From contig NZ_LYVO01000042.1 in NCBI RefSeq assembly GCF_001984055.1, positions 1 to 60,155 on the forward strand: DNA of 60,155 bases. The letters run 5' to 3'. Shown in pieces: positions 21,801 to 27,414 of this stretch. Positions within the stretch are counted from its first letter, which is position 1. Each line of letters starts with the position of its first letter. The notes beneath the pieces are model-generated. The model was not told where the DNA came from. It ran no database searches and worked only from the letters and a program-made list of their open reading frames with translations. Both the position numbers and the translations under genes were made by a program. This DNA is from Variovorax sp. KK3 (GTDB taxonomy: Bacteria > Pseudomonadota > Gammaproteobacteria > Burkholderiales > Burkholderiaceae_C).

Positions 21801-21863
21801 CGCGCCCATGGCCAGGGCCGCGGCCACGAAGGCCTGCACCGTCATTCTGGTTCTCGTTTTCAA
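15879..21863 (-). CDS. Large periplasmic alpha-2-macroglobulin family protein with thioester motif
   Basis: The 1994-residue protein has a signal peptide (residues 1 to about 26, ending AMGAQA) and no lipobox, so it should be soluble in the periplasm. Bacterial alpha-2-macroglobulins trap or inhibit attacking proteases by covalent attachment through an internal thioester. The thioester motif is intact: Cys1501-Leu-Glu-Gln1504 in AYPYACLEQKTSK, followed by a helical domain with repeats of the terpenoid-cyclase-like fold. Many MG-type beta domains precede it. The start is taken as a TTG at 21863, because AAGGAG lies seven bases upstream; an ATG seven codons in (21845) is less well placed. The usual partner gene pbpC (penicillin-binding protein 1C) is absent next door. 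It is divergent from a GT4 gene. Confidence 0.93.
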   Translation of the reverse strand: MKTRTRMTVQAFVAAALAMGAMGAQALQITSLTPQGEVSRVRQVVAKFDQAAVTFGDPKAPPPLAVNCTDAQAGKGTGRWTADKQWVWDFENDLPPGVRCTVTRIAAFKSAAGAELTGPERYQFSSGGPFVRNWQPSYGRIDEEQQFMLELNGPATLESVRGNVWCQADGVGERIPVKLVEGEQRQALLKAFGRDREAEKTPLRFVTLQCNRRLTPGGRLQLVYGKGVATPSGVANSVERRLSFQVREPFAVSFTCERENAQSACLPLKPMVLQFNAPVARKLAAQIELKGGGKSIKPKFDDAGAAKDDDAVVDSVNFAPPFAEQTPFTIELPAKFEDASGRPLAAPDSFPLKVSTGAMPPLAKFAASPFGVVERLAEPGGTAMMPVTVRRVEPALQVQALTPGKVSDLNPKTDAEIIDWFRKVRRYDSNFTMARTQASRDVKGALPKVIDKDERERIQTRMVSLLGGQAGVKSLDMPKAEGGDPRPFEVIGIPLTPGFHVLEIASQKLGDALLDERYGNGRTMYVRTTALATNLAVHFKLGRENALAWVTTLDKGKVVPNAAVRVSDCSGKEVATGTTDARGLVQLAGISASPPSCSSEEDYSGDAYFVSARAKDEQGVEDLAFTWSDWQRGIEPWRFNVPTSMEPEPDRVAHTVLDRTLLRAGETVSMKHLIRTQTREGFGIPQTLPDTLVLTHVGSGQQFTQPLQWRKTATGGQSGENTFAIPPAAKLGVYQVELRNGKEGSADAEEGGMRSYSTGQFRVEEFRLPVLEGRITPVDKKPLVAATSLPTDVQVNYVAGGGAANLPVRVTAAVRAKGLNFPDFDAFSFSAPRADGQAAADADESESASQDLRVIADKLPLTLNKDGAGRLTIEKIPLAKSTPRELLLEATYADPNGEVQTLRGVQTLWPAAVIAGVKTESWVSTSQKLKFQALALDLAGKPQEGVTLNVRAVARITTTSRKRMVGGFYTYDNKTDVKEIGTVCSGKSDARGLLLCEAELKEAGQVELIASATDKDGRDSRASSTVYVTRQGELWFGGEDHDRIDVLPEKKNYQPGETARFQVRSPFRFATALVSVEREGVIETQVVQLDGKDPTVTLQVKPEWGPNAYVSVLALRGRLREVPWYSFFTWGFKAPREWWTAFWYEGKEYVAPTALVDLSKPAYRLGLAEIRVGTQAHQIDVKVASDKPSYPVRGQALVTISAKLPGGKPAAGAEVALAAVDQALLELMPNDSWKLLEAMMQRRSWGVSTSTAQMEIVGRRHYGRKAVPAGGGGGKGQTRELLDTLLLWKPAVVLDANGQATVTVPLNDALTTFRIVAVADAGTGLFGTGQTSIQATQDLQIVSGLPPLVREDDQFRAQITLRNTTQKPMKVEAAPRATLMKLDPQTVEIPAGEARELAWMVTAPAQLAQTRAEAILWEIEARDTVGGARDALKVRQRIVPAVPLTVQQATLVQLDGPFTIDVGPPADALPGRGGLKLSLQPRLAEGLTGVRDWFAAYPYACLEQKTSKSIGLRDGKAWQAVVAQLPSYLDDDGLANYFPPRDGEANRGSDILTAYLLAATHEAAALDPAFALPDAARAPMEAGLIAFVEGRIQREFWSPRKDLDVRKLAALEALSRYGKAQGRMTGSLTIAPNQWPTSAVIDWVNVLKRVADVPQRQQRLEEANNVLKARLSYQGTKLIFSTERDDYWWWLMANGDVNTARLLLAVLDDPSWKDDIGKLASGFIGRQQKGAWLTTTANLWGGLALEKFSKQFENTPVTGITAASLGNTKAQVDWSKVERIKASDAGGAAHQSTTFGAPAAPGNLRNNGMFLPWPAGAPAARDTLLVTQSGSGRPWLTLQSVAAVQLKAPFAAGYAIKKTITPVEQTTKGVYTRGDVLRVSLEVNASADMTWVAITDPIPGGATILGGGLSRDSQVATQGEKRSGAGWPAFEERSFEAYRSYYEYLPKGVVKMEYTVRLSNVGDFALPPSRVEALYAPEMFGESPNDRIKVEASK

Positions 21864-21958
21864 CAGACTTCTCCTTCGGGGCGCGAGCGTAGCGCAAGTC
21901 CGTGCGGCAGTACGGGATCAGGCGGGCGCGCTATAGCCGTCAACTATGATCGATCGAT

Positions 21959-23200
21959 ATGAAAGTGCTGTTCAGCCATCCCGCGGGCAACCAGAACGTG
22001 CGCGCCATGCTCGATGGACTGGAGGCCGCCGGCATGCTCGCGCGCTTCACCACCACGCTGGCAGTGGCGCCCGACAACCCGGCCCTCAAACTGGTGCCGC
22101 AAGGCCTGAGCCGCGACCTGTTGCGGCGCCGCTTCAACATCCCCCGCGAGAAAATTCTTCAGCACCCCTTGCGCGAACTCACGCGGGCGATCTGCTCGCG
22201 GGTCGGCTGGGACTACTGGCTGCGCCACGAGACCGGCTTCGCCTCCATCGACGGCGTGCTGCAGGACTTCGACCGCTTCACCGCGCGCGCGCTGCAGCGC
22301 CTGCACCGGCCGTGCGACCTGGGCGCCGTCTACACCTACGAAGACTCGGCGCTCGACACCTTCAAGGCGGCCCGGCCGCTGGGCGTCAAGTGCGTGTACG
22401 ACCTGCCCATCTCTTACTGGGAAGTCGGCCGCAAGCTGATGGAAGAAGAAGTCGAGCGCCTGCCGGCCTGGCGCCAGGCCTTGGGCGGCGGCATGTCCGA
22501 CTCGCCCGCCAAGCTCGAGCGCAAGGCGCAGGAGCTGGAGCTCGCCGACCTCGTGGTGGTGGCCAGCCGGTTCGTGGCGGAGTCGCTTCCGTCGTGGGCC
22601 GCCAACAAGGCGCGGGTGCTGTCGCCCTTCGGCTCGCCGGTGTCGGCCACGCCGCCGCCGCCGAAGGTGGTCGACCCGTCGAAGCCGCTGCGCGTGCTTT
22701 TCGTCGGCTCGATGGGCCAGCGCAAGGGCCTGGGCGACCTGTTCCAGGCCATGCACCTGCTCAAGGGCGAGAACATCGAACTGGTGGTCATGGGCTCGCC
22801 GCTGGCGGACCTCGACTTCTATCGCGGCCAGTACGCCGGCTTCACGCACGAGAAGGGCCGCCCTCACGCCGAGGTGCTGGCGCTGATGCGCAGCTGCGAC
22901 GTGTTCTGCCTGCCTTCGCTCTACGAGGGTCGCGCGCTGGTGATGCAGGAGGCCATGAGCCAGGGCCTGCCGATCGTCATCACGCCCAACACCGGCGGCG
23001 ATGACCTGGTCATCGAAGGCAAGACCGGCTTCCTGGTGCCGATCCGCTCGCCCGAGAAGATCGCCGAGAAGCTGGCCTGGTTCAACCAGAACCGCCAGGC
23101 GCTGCCGGCCATGAGCGAAGCCGCCGTGCAGCATGCGGCCGGCTACACCTGGAAGGGCTACAGCGAGGTCGTGATCGACGCGATCCGCAAGCTCGGTTAG
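21959..23200 (+). CDS. GT4-type glycosyltransferase
   Basis: The 413-residue protein has a GT-B fold look. The C-terminal Rossmann half has LRVLFVGSMGQRKGLGDLFQ and the donor-binding segment VFCLPSLYEGRALVMQEAMS, with the Glu-X7-Glu type spacing of GT4 enzymes, followed by VIEGKTGFLVP. It should transfer a sugar from a nucleotide donor onto a glycan or lipid in the cytoplasm; the donor is unknown. The ATG at 21959 has no Shine-Dalgarno sequence. A TATGAT box at 21945-21950 ends only eight bases before it, so the message may be leaderless. The next gene is an OpgC-like acyltransferase on the same strand. Confidence 0.88.
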   Translation: MKVLFSHPAGNQNVRAMLDGLEAAGMLARFTTTLAVAPDNPALKLVPQGLSRDLLRRRFNIPREKILQHPLRELTRAICSRVGWDYWLRHETGFASIDGVLQDFDRFTARALQRLHRPCDLGAVYTYEDSALDTFKAARPLGVKCVYDLPISYWEVGRKLMEEEVERLPAWRQALGGGMSDSPAKLERKAQELELADLVVVASRFVAESLPSWAANKARVLSPFGSPVSATPPPPKVVDPSKPLRVLFVGSMGQRKGLGDLFQAMHLLKGENIELVVMGSPLADLDFYRGQYAGFTHEKGRPHAEVLALMRSCDVFCLPSLYEGRALVMQEAMSQGLPIVITPNTGGDDLVIEGKTGFLVPIRSPEKIAEKLAWFNQNRQALPAMSEAAVQHAAGYTWKGYSEVVIDAIRKLG

Positions 23201-23217
23201 CGCGGGAAGCACTTGCG

Positions 23218-23277
23218 ATGAGTACCCGCCATTCGACGGCCCCGCTGCCGTCGATGCCGGCGGCCGAGTTCCGATGA
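23218..23277 (+). CDS. Possible 19-residue upstream mini-ORF coupled to the OpgC-like gene
   Basis: An ATG at 23218 opens a 19-codon frame (MSTRHSTAPLPSMPAAEFR) whose TGA overlaps the ATG of the next gene in the ATGA arrangement. GGGAAG lies upstream at a usable distance. It could be a leader peptide that couples translation to the acyltransferase gene, or chance. There is no other evidence for a product. Confidence 0.25.
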   Translation: MSTRHSTAPLPSMPAAEFR

Positions 23278-24425
23278 AGCGCTACTGGGAAATCGACGCA
23301 CTGCGCGGGCTGATGCTCGTGCTGATGACTTTCACCCACCTGCCCACGCGCTTCACCGATCCGCTGGGCCAGCCCTTCGGCTTCGTATCGGCAGCCGAGG
23401 GCTTCGTGCTGCTTTCGGCTTTCGTCGCGGGCCTGGTTTACACCCGCATCAGCGACCGCCAGGGTGTGGACGCGATGCGGCGCGGCTTCTGGCGGCGCGC
23501 GCTCAAGGTCTACCTGGCGCAGGCGGCGACCCTGCTGTTCCTCTTCACCATCATCACGCAGGTCGGCCTGCGCATCGATCAGCCCGCGGTGAAGAACCTG
23601 CTGTCTTTCTACCTGGCCAGCCCGGTCGAGGGCTTCGTCTATTCGCTGCTGCTGGTGTACGAGCCGGCGCTGCTGGACATCCTGCCGATGTACATCTTCT
23701 TCATGCTCATGAGTCCCTGGGTGCTGGCCTTCGCGCTGCGCCACGGGTGGATGGGCGTGATGGTGACGAGCGCCGTCTTCTGGGCGCTCGCCCAATTCGG
23801 CTTCAGCGAATGGCTATACGCGCTGGCCGCGCAGTACCTGCACCTGCCGGTGCCCTTTCACGAGATGGGCGCCTTCAATGCCTTCGCCTGGCAGTTCCTG
23901 TGGTTCGCGGGGCTGTGGCTGGGCGCCAGCCGGCATGCACCGGACGCCGAGCCTTTTCGCTTTCCGCGCTGGCTCGTCGCACTCGCCGTCGCGCTGGCTA
24001 TCTACGGCATCTGGTGGCGCCACCACGGCATCAACGGCCAGGCCCCGTTCGGCGGCGACGAAGAGCTGAACATGCTGTTCGACAAGTGGCAGCTCGGCCC
24101 GCTGCGCCTCGTCAACCTGGTGGTGCTGGGCATCGTCGCGGTGCACTTCGGGCCGGGGCTCATGCGGCGCATTCCGCGCCTGCACTGGCTCGAAGGCATG
24201 GGCTCGGCCTCGCTGCCGGTCTTCTGCGCGCACCTGGTAGCGGTGCTGCTCGTGCTGGCCTTCTATGGCGACAGCCAGACCGCGCGGCCCTGGTGGGGCG
24301 ACGTGCTGTTGCTCGGCGTGGTGTTCGCGTGGCTGTACGGCGTTTCGCGCGCCACGCAGTGGTGGGACAGTCGGCCGCCCAAGGGCCGCTACCGCGACAC
24401 CGGGGCGGTCGACAGCTCCGTCTGA
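23274..24425 (+). CDS. OpgC-family integral-membrane acyltransferase
   Basis: The 383-residue protein begins RYWEIDALRGLMLVLMTFTH, the family signature with the Asp-Ala-Leu-Arg-Gly motif, and continues SAAEGFVLLSAFVAGLVYTR. It has about ten membrane helices. OpgC adds succinyl groups to periplasmic glucans in enterobacteria. Related proteins may move other acyl groups. No opgG or opgH is nearby, so the glycan acceptor is uncertain and a link with the preceding GT4 gene is plausible. The 3' end overlaps that of the convergent SGNH hydrolase by 37 bases. Confidence 0.85.
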   Translation: MKRYWEIDALRGLMLVLMTFTHLPTRFTDPLGQPFGFVSAAEGFVLLSAFVAGLVYTRISDRQGVDAMRRGFWRRALKVYLAQAATLLFLFTIITQVGLRIDQPAVKNLLSFYLASPVEGFVYSLLLVYEPALLDILPMYIFFMLMSPWVLAFALRHGWMGVMVTSAVFWALAQFGFSEWLYALAAQYLHLPVPFHEMGAFNAFAWQFLWFAGLWLGASRHAPDAEPFRFPRWLVALAVALAIYGIWWRHHGINGQAPFGGDEELNMLFDKWQLGPLRLVNLVVLGIVAVHFGPGLMRRIPRLHWLEGMGSASLPVFCAHLVAVLLVLAFYGDSQTARPWWGDVLLLGVVFAWLYGVSRATQWWDSRPPKGRYRDTGAVDSSV

Positions 24426-25156
24426 GTACTCGGCTGCGCAAGGCGCGCACCGATCACCGAGCGCCACAGGCGATAGCCCTCGTCATTCAGGTGCAGCTGG
24501 TCGCGCAGGAAGAGCTCGGCCCGCGGCCGCCCGTCCGCGCCCATCATCGGCGCGAACACGTCGATGTATTCGCTGTTGGGCAGCCGTCGCAGGTAAGCCG
24601 CGATGATGTCGTTGGCCTCGCGGGCCAGCGGGATCAGCTTCTCGCGCGAGGGACTGGGCTTGATCGAGATGTAGCTGATGCGCGTGTCCGGCAGCTCGGC
24701 GCGCACGGTGCTGGCGAACTGCGCGAAGCTCTCGAGGATCTGGATCGGCGAGCGGCCTTCGGCCAGGTCGTTGTCGCCGGCGTAGACCAGCACGTGGCGC
24801 GGTTTGTAGCGCAGCACCAGTTCGCGCGCGAAGTAGCTCGAGTCGGCCATGGTCGAGCCGCCGAAGCCGCGGTTGATGACCACCGGCAGCTGCGGGAAGT
24901 CCTGCGCCAGCCGGGTCCAGAAGCGAATGGTGGAGCTGCCGACGAACACCACCCCGCCTTCGCTGGGCCATTGCCGCCGGTCGGCGGCATCGAAGGCCGC
25001 GAGCTCGCTGCGCCAACGCGCCTGTGCCGCCAGGTAGGTCGGGGAGGGCACGCTGTCGCCGCCGTAGGGCTCGGCCTGCGACGCGCATGCCGCGAAAAGC
25101 AGCGTGATCGGCAGCAGGGCCTGGCGTAGCGCCTTGGCGGCGAAAGCGGGATTCAT
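24389..25156 (-). CDS. SGNH/GDSL-type esterase or lipase, exported
   Basis: The 255-residue product from the ATG at 25156 starts with an export signal ending ITLLFAACASQA. Cys24 could serve as a lipoprotein cysteine, though Phe at -3 is unusual, or signal peptidase I could cut after SQA. All SGNH blocks are present: GSSTIRFW (nucleophile Ser), NRGFGGST, YAGDNDLAEG (Asn) and DQLHLNDEGY (catalytic Asp-X2-His). It should be a periplasmic or outer-membrane esterase, perhaps acting on acylated glycans. A GTG three codons earlier (25165) is an alternative start. It overlaps the end of the OpgC-like gene, which could create antisense effects. Confidence 0.85.
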   Translation of the reverse strand: MNPAFAAKALRQALLPITLLFAACASQAEPYGGDSVPSPTYLAAQARWRSELAAFDAADRRQWPSEGGVVFVGSSTIRFWTRLAQDFPQLPVVINRGFGGSTMADSSYFARELVLRYKPRHVLVYAGDNDLAEGRSPIQILESFAQFASTVRAELPDTRISYISIKPSPSREKLIPLAREANDIIAAYLRRLPNSEYIDVFAPMMGADGRPRAELFLRDQLHLNDEGYRLWRSVIGARLAQPSTQTELSTAPVSR

Positions 25157-25223
25157 CACGGGCACGAAGTTCGACGGATAAGCCTTCGCACCATATCAGC
25201 TGTGCCCGGCACAGGCTGAGAGG

Positions 25224-25997
25224 CTAGAGGGTCTTTTCGATCAGGGCGCCCTTGAACAGCACCGGCCCGGTCGGGCCGCGCTCGCTGGGCACACCGCCGA
25301 GGGGCTCGAGGCTGACCGCCAGCGCCGGCACCGCGCGCACGTCGCCTTCCTGTGCCGGCAGGCGCAGCGCGGCATCGCGGCCCAGCACGCCGAGCGACCG
25401 TGGCGCACCGCCGGGCGGCAGGGCCCAGAGTTGCAGCGACTTGTCCTCGCCTTCGCGGTAGCCGCCCACGCGCTGCAGCGAGAGCTGTCGTTTTTTCGGA
25501 TCGAAGGTCACCAGCATCGAGGCCGCGGCCTGGTCGTCCGACAGCACGGCCACGTATTGCACGGCCGGCGCGTTGCGCAACTGTTCGACGAGCTGGAATC
25601 CGACCACTGTCGCGATGACGGTGGCGAGCGCGCCGGCGGCCGCCGCACCGCGCCACAGCGCCAGGCTACGCAGCCAGCCGCCGGGCCCCGGGGCTGGTGA
25701 GGCGCCCGCGGCCGGCAAAGGTGTGGCCGTCGTACGCTGGCGCGCGATCGCGTCCTGCTCCTGCTCGGCGGCGATCATGTTGCGGATGCGCGTCCACACG
25801 GCCGGGTCGGGTGTCACGGACGATTGCAGCTCGGCCATGCTGGCCAGGCGGCTCTGCCAGACCAGCGCCGCGGCACGCACGGGTGCCTGCTCGCGCGCCA
25901 GCGACTCGAAGCGCCGGCGGGCGCCGCCGCGCAGGGTGCCGAGCGCATGGCTGGCGGCCAGCAGCTCGAGCAGTTCGGGGTGGGCGTGGAGATTCAT
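25224..25997 (-). CDS. RskA-like anti-sigma factor
   Basis: The 257-residue protein has a cytoplasmic N-terminal region (about 1-115) with the LLELLAASHALGTLRGGARRRFE motif typical of anti-sigma-K domains. A single membrane helix follows (about 121-142, GALATVIATVVGFQLV), then a periplasmic domain with the RskA pattern (SLQLWALPPGGAPRSLGVL). It should hold the adjacent ECF sigma factor at the membrane until a signal triggers release. The ATG at 25997 is chosen over one seven codons earlier because GAGAGAGG lies just before it. That leaves a 13-base gap to the sigma gene rather than an overlap. Confidence 0.92.
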   Translation of the reverse strand: MNLHAHPELLELLAASHALGTLRGGARRRFESLAREQAPVRAAALVWQSRLASMAELQSSVTPDPAVWTRIRNMIAAEQEQDAIARQRTTATPLPAAGASPAPGPGGWLRSLALWRGAAAAGALATVIATVVGFQLVEQLRNAPAVQYVAVLSDDQAAASMLVTFDPKKRQLSLQRVGGYREGEDKSLQLWALPPGGAPRSLGVLGRDAALRLPAQEGDVRAVPALAVSLEPLGGVPSERGPTGPVLFKGALIEKTL

Positions 25998-26010
25998 GAC
26001 AATGCCTCTC

Positions 26011-26604
26011 TCACGCAAATCGCTGCATGCAGCCGCGCAGCTTGTCCAGCCCGCGCCGGATCCAGGTCTTGACCGTGCCCAGCGGCAGCTTGAGCTGCTC
26101 GGCCAGCTCGCCGTGGCTGAGCTCGCGCAGGTAGGCCAGGCTCAGCACCTCGCGCTGCCGGCTCTCGAGCTGGCTCAAACACTGGTGCAGCGCCCAGGCC
26201 TGCTCGCTGGCATCGGCCGTGTCCATCGGATTGGCGGCGTCGGATTCGAAGGTGTCGGCCATCAGCTCGTCGAATTCCTGCGTGAGCTGGGCGCGGTCGG
26301 CGGTGCGGCGTCGCAGGAGGTCGAGCGCACGGCTGCGCACGATCAGCCCCATCCACGCCATTGGCGGGCTCAGCGTGGTGCGGTAGTCGCCGGCCACGCG
26401 CCAGATCGTGAGAAAGGCTTCCTGTAAAACGTCCTCGGCCCATTCGCGCTGGCGCAGCACTTTCATCGCCAGGCCGAAGAGTTTGGGAGAGGCTCGGTCG
26501 TAGAGCAGGCGCAGTGCGGTCTCGTCCCGACGGCCGACTCGGTCGATCAAGGCGGCCAATTCGGCATCGTGGCTGGTTGCGGACATGCGCGAATTGTGGA
26601 GCAT
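26011..26604 (-). CDS. ECF sigma factor (SigK-like group)
   Basis: The product of up to 197 residues has sigma region 2 (LFGLAMKVLRQREWAEDVLQEAF, with the -10-binding helix DVLQEAFLTIW) and region 4 (LSHGELAEQLKLPLGTVKTW). An acidic linker lies between them. It directs RNA polymerase to a small regulon and is paired with the RskA-like anti-sigma factor downstream. An internal ATG at 26586 (start SATSHDAEL) is an alternative; neither start has a good ribosome-binding site. Its own upstream region carries a promoter motif matching that of the divergent lipoprotein gene, suggesting autoregulation. Confidence 0.94.
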   Translation of the reverse strand: MLHNSRMSATSHDAELAALIDRVGRRDETALRLLYDRASPKLFGLAMKVLRQREWAEDVLQEAFLTIWRVAGDYRTTLSPPMAWMGLIVRSRALDLLRRRTADRAQLTQEFDELMADTFESDAANPMDTADASEQAWALHQCLSQLESRQREVLSLAYLRELSHGELAEQLKLPLGTVKTWIRRGLDKLRGCMQRFA

Positions 26605-26620
26605 CGTTCATCACATAGGC

Positions 26621-26693
26621 GGTACGGCCTGAAAGCGCAGGCGGATTCAACGGCCGAAAAAAGTTGAATCCGTTCGCGATCGCGGCGCGTAGC
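26621..26693. promoter_or_regulatory. Predicted divergent ECF promoters built on a 10-bp inverted repeat
   Basis: CGGATTCAAC (26642-26651) and GTTGAATCCG (26663-26672) are perfect inverted copies around an 11-base A-rich spacer. Read outward, each arm gives TGAATCC. On the plus strand TGAATCC (26665-26671) is followed 16 bases later by CGTAGC (26688-26693). On the minus strand TGAATCC (26643-26649) is followed, also after 16 bases, by CGTACC (26621-26626). These fit the -35 and -10 of an ECF promoter. They drive the sigma-anti-sigma operon and the DUF3455 lipoprotein gene respectively. The assignment is a prediction from symmetry and spacing. Confidence 0.6.
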
Positions 26694-26770
26694 AACTATG
26701 GAGGCCGCCAATCCGCGAACAACAGCGTCCGCCTTCTTACGTCAACGAAGCAAACCGAAAGGACAGAACC

Positions 26771-27319
26771 ATGTCACTCCGCACTCTCGGCGTCATCGCC
26801 GCCGCAGCCAGCCTCGCCGCCTGTTCCGGCATGGGCATGAACCAGCCCATGGCGTACTCGCAGGCCAGCCTTCCCGATCCCGTCAAGGTGCCCACGGGTC
26901 ATCGCGTGGTGATGGAGACCGTCGGCGCAGGCGACATCACTTACGAATGCCGCGCCAAGGCCGATGCGGCTGGCCAGCACGAATGGGTGTTCGTCGGTCC
27001 CGATGCCAAGCTGATGGACCGTGCCGGCAAGCAGGTCGGCAAGTACTGGGGGCCGCCCGCCACCTGGGAAAGCATGGACGGCTCGAAGCTGACTGGCGCG
27101 CAGGTCGCAGTTGCACCCAACGGCACCGGCAACATTCCCTATCAGCTGGTCAAGGCCAACCCGGCGATGGGCAATGGCTCGATGACCGGCGTGAGCTACA
27201 TCCAGCGCGTCGCCACCCGCGGCGGCACGGCACCTGCCATGGCCTGCGGCGCATCGTCGATGGGCCAGAAGCAAGTGGTGAAGTACCAGGCCGACTACAT
27301 CTTCTACCGCCCGATGTGA
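26771..27319 (+). CDS. DUF3455 family exported lipoprotein
   Basis: The 182-residue protein has a lipoprotein signal with SLAACSGM, predicted lipidated Cys18. The body matches the DUF3455 pattern: VKVPTGHRVVMETVGAGDITYECR, HEWVFVGPDAKLMDRAGKQVGKYW-type text, and a C-terminal YQADYIFYRPM. The function of the family is not established. The ATG at 26771 follows AAAGGA. The gene is divergent from the ECF sigma operon and carries a matching promoter motif, so it is probably a target of that sigma factor. Confidence 0.88.
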   Translation: MSLRTLGVIAAAASLAACSGMGMNQPMAYSQASLPDPVKVPTGHRVVMETVGAGDITYECRAKADAAGQHEWVFVGPDAKLMDRAGKQVGKYWGPPATWESMDGSKLTGAQVAVAPNGTGNIPYQLVKANPAMGNGSMTGVSYIQRVATRGGTAPAMACGASSMGQKQVVKYQADYIFYRPM

Positions 27320-27394
27320 GGCATGCTGCACGGCGGCGCGTCGCGGGCGTGCCCGCTGCATGCTGCCGTGCAACATCCTGAAACCTATACTGCG

Positions 27395-27411
27395 CGCTCC
27401 TCCTAGGAGCG
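27395..27411 (+). promoter_or_regulatory. Hairpin that covers the ribosome-binding site of the next gene
   Basis: CGCTCCT (27395-27401) and AGGAGCG (27405-27411) form a perfect 7-bp stem with the 3-base loop CCT. The second arm contains the Shine-Dalgarno sequence AGGAG for the ATG at 27415. If it folds in the mRNA, translation initiation would be hindered, for example in a temperature- or protein-dependent way. No regulator is known. Confidence 0.4.
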
Positions 27412-27414
27412 TTC

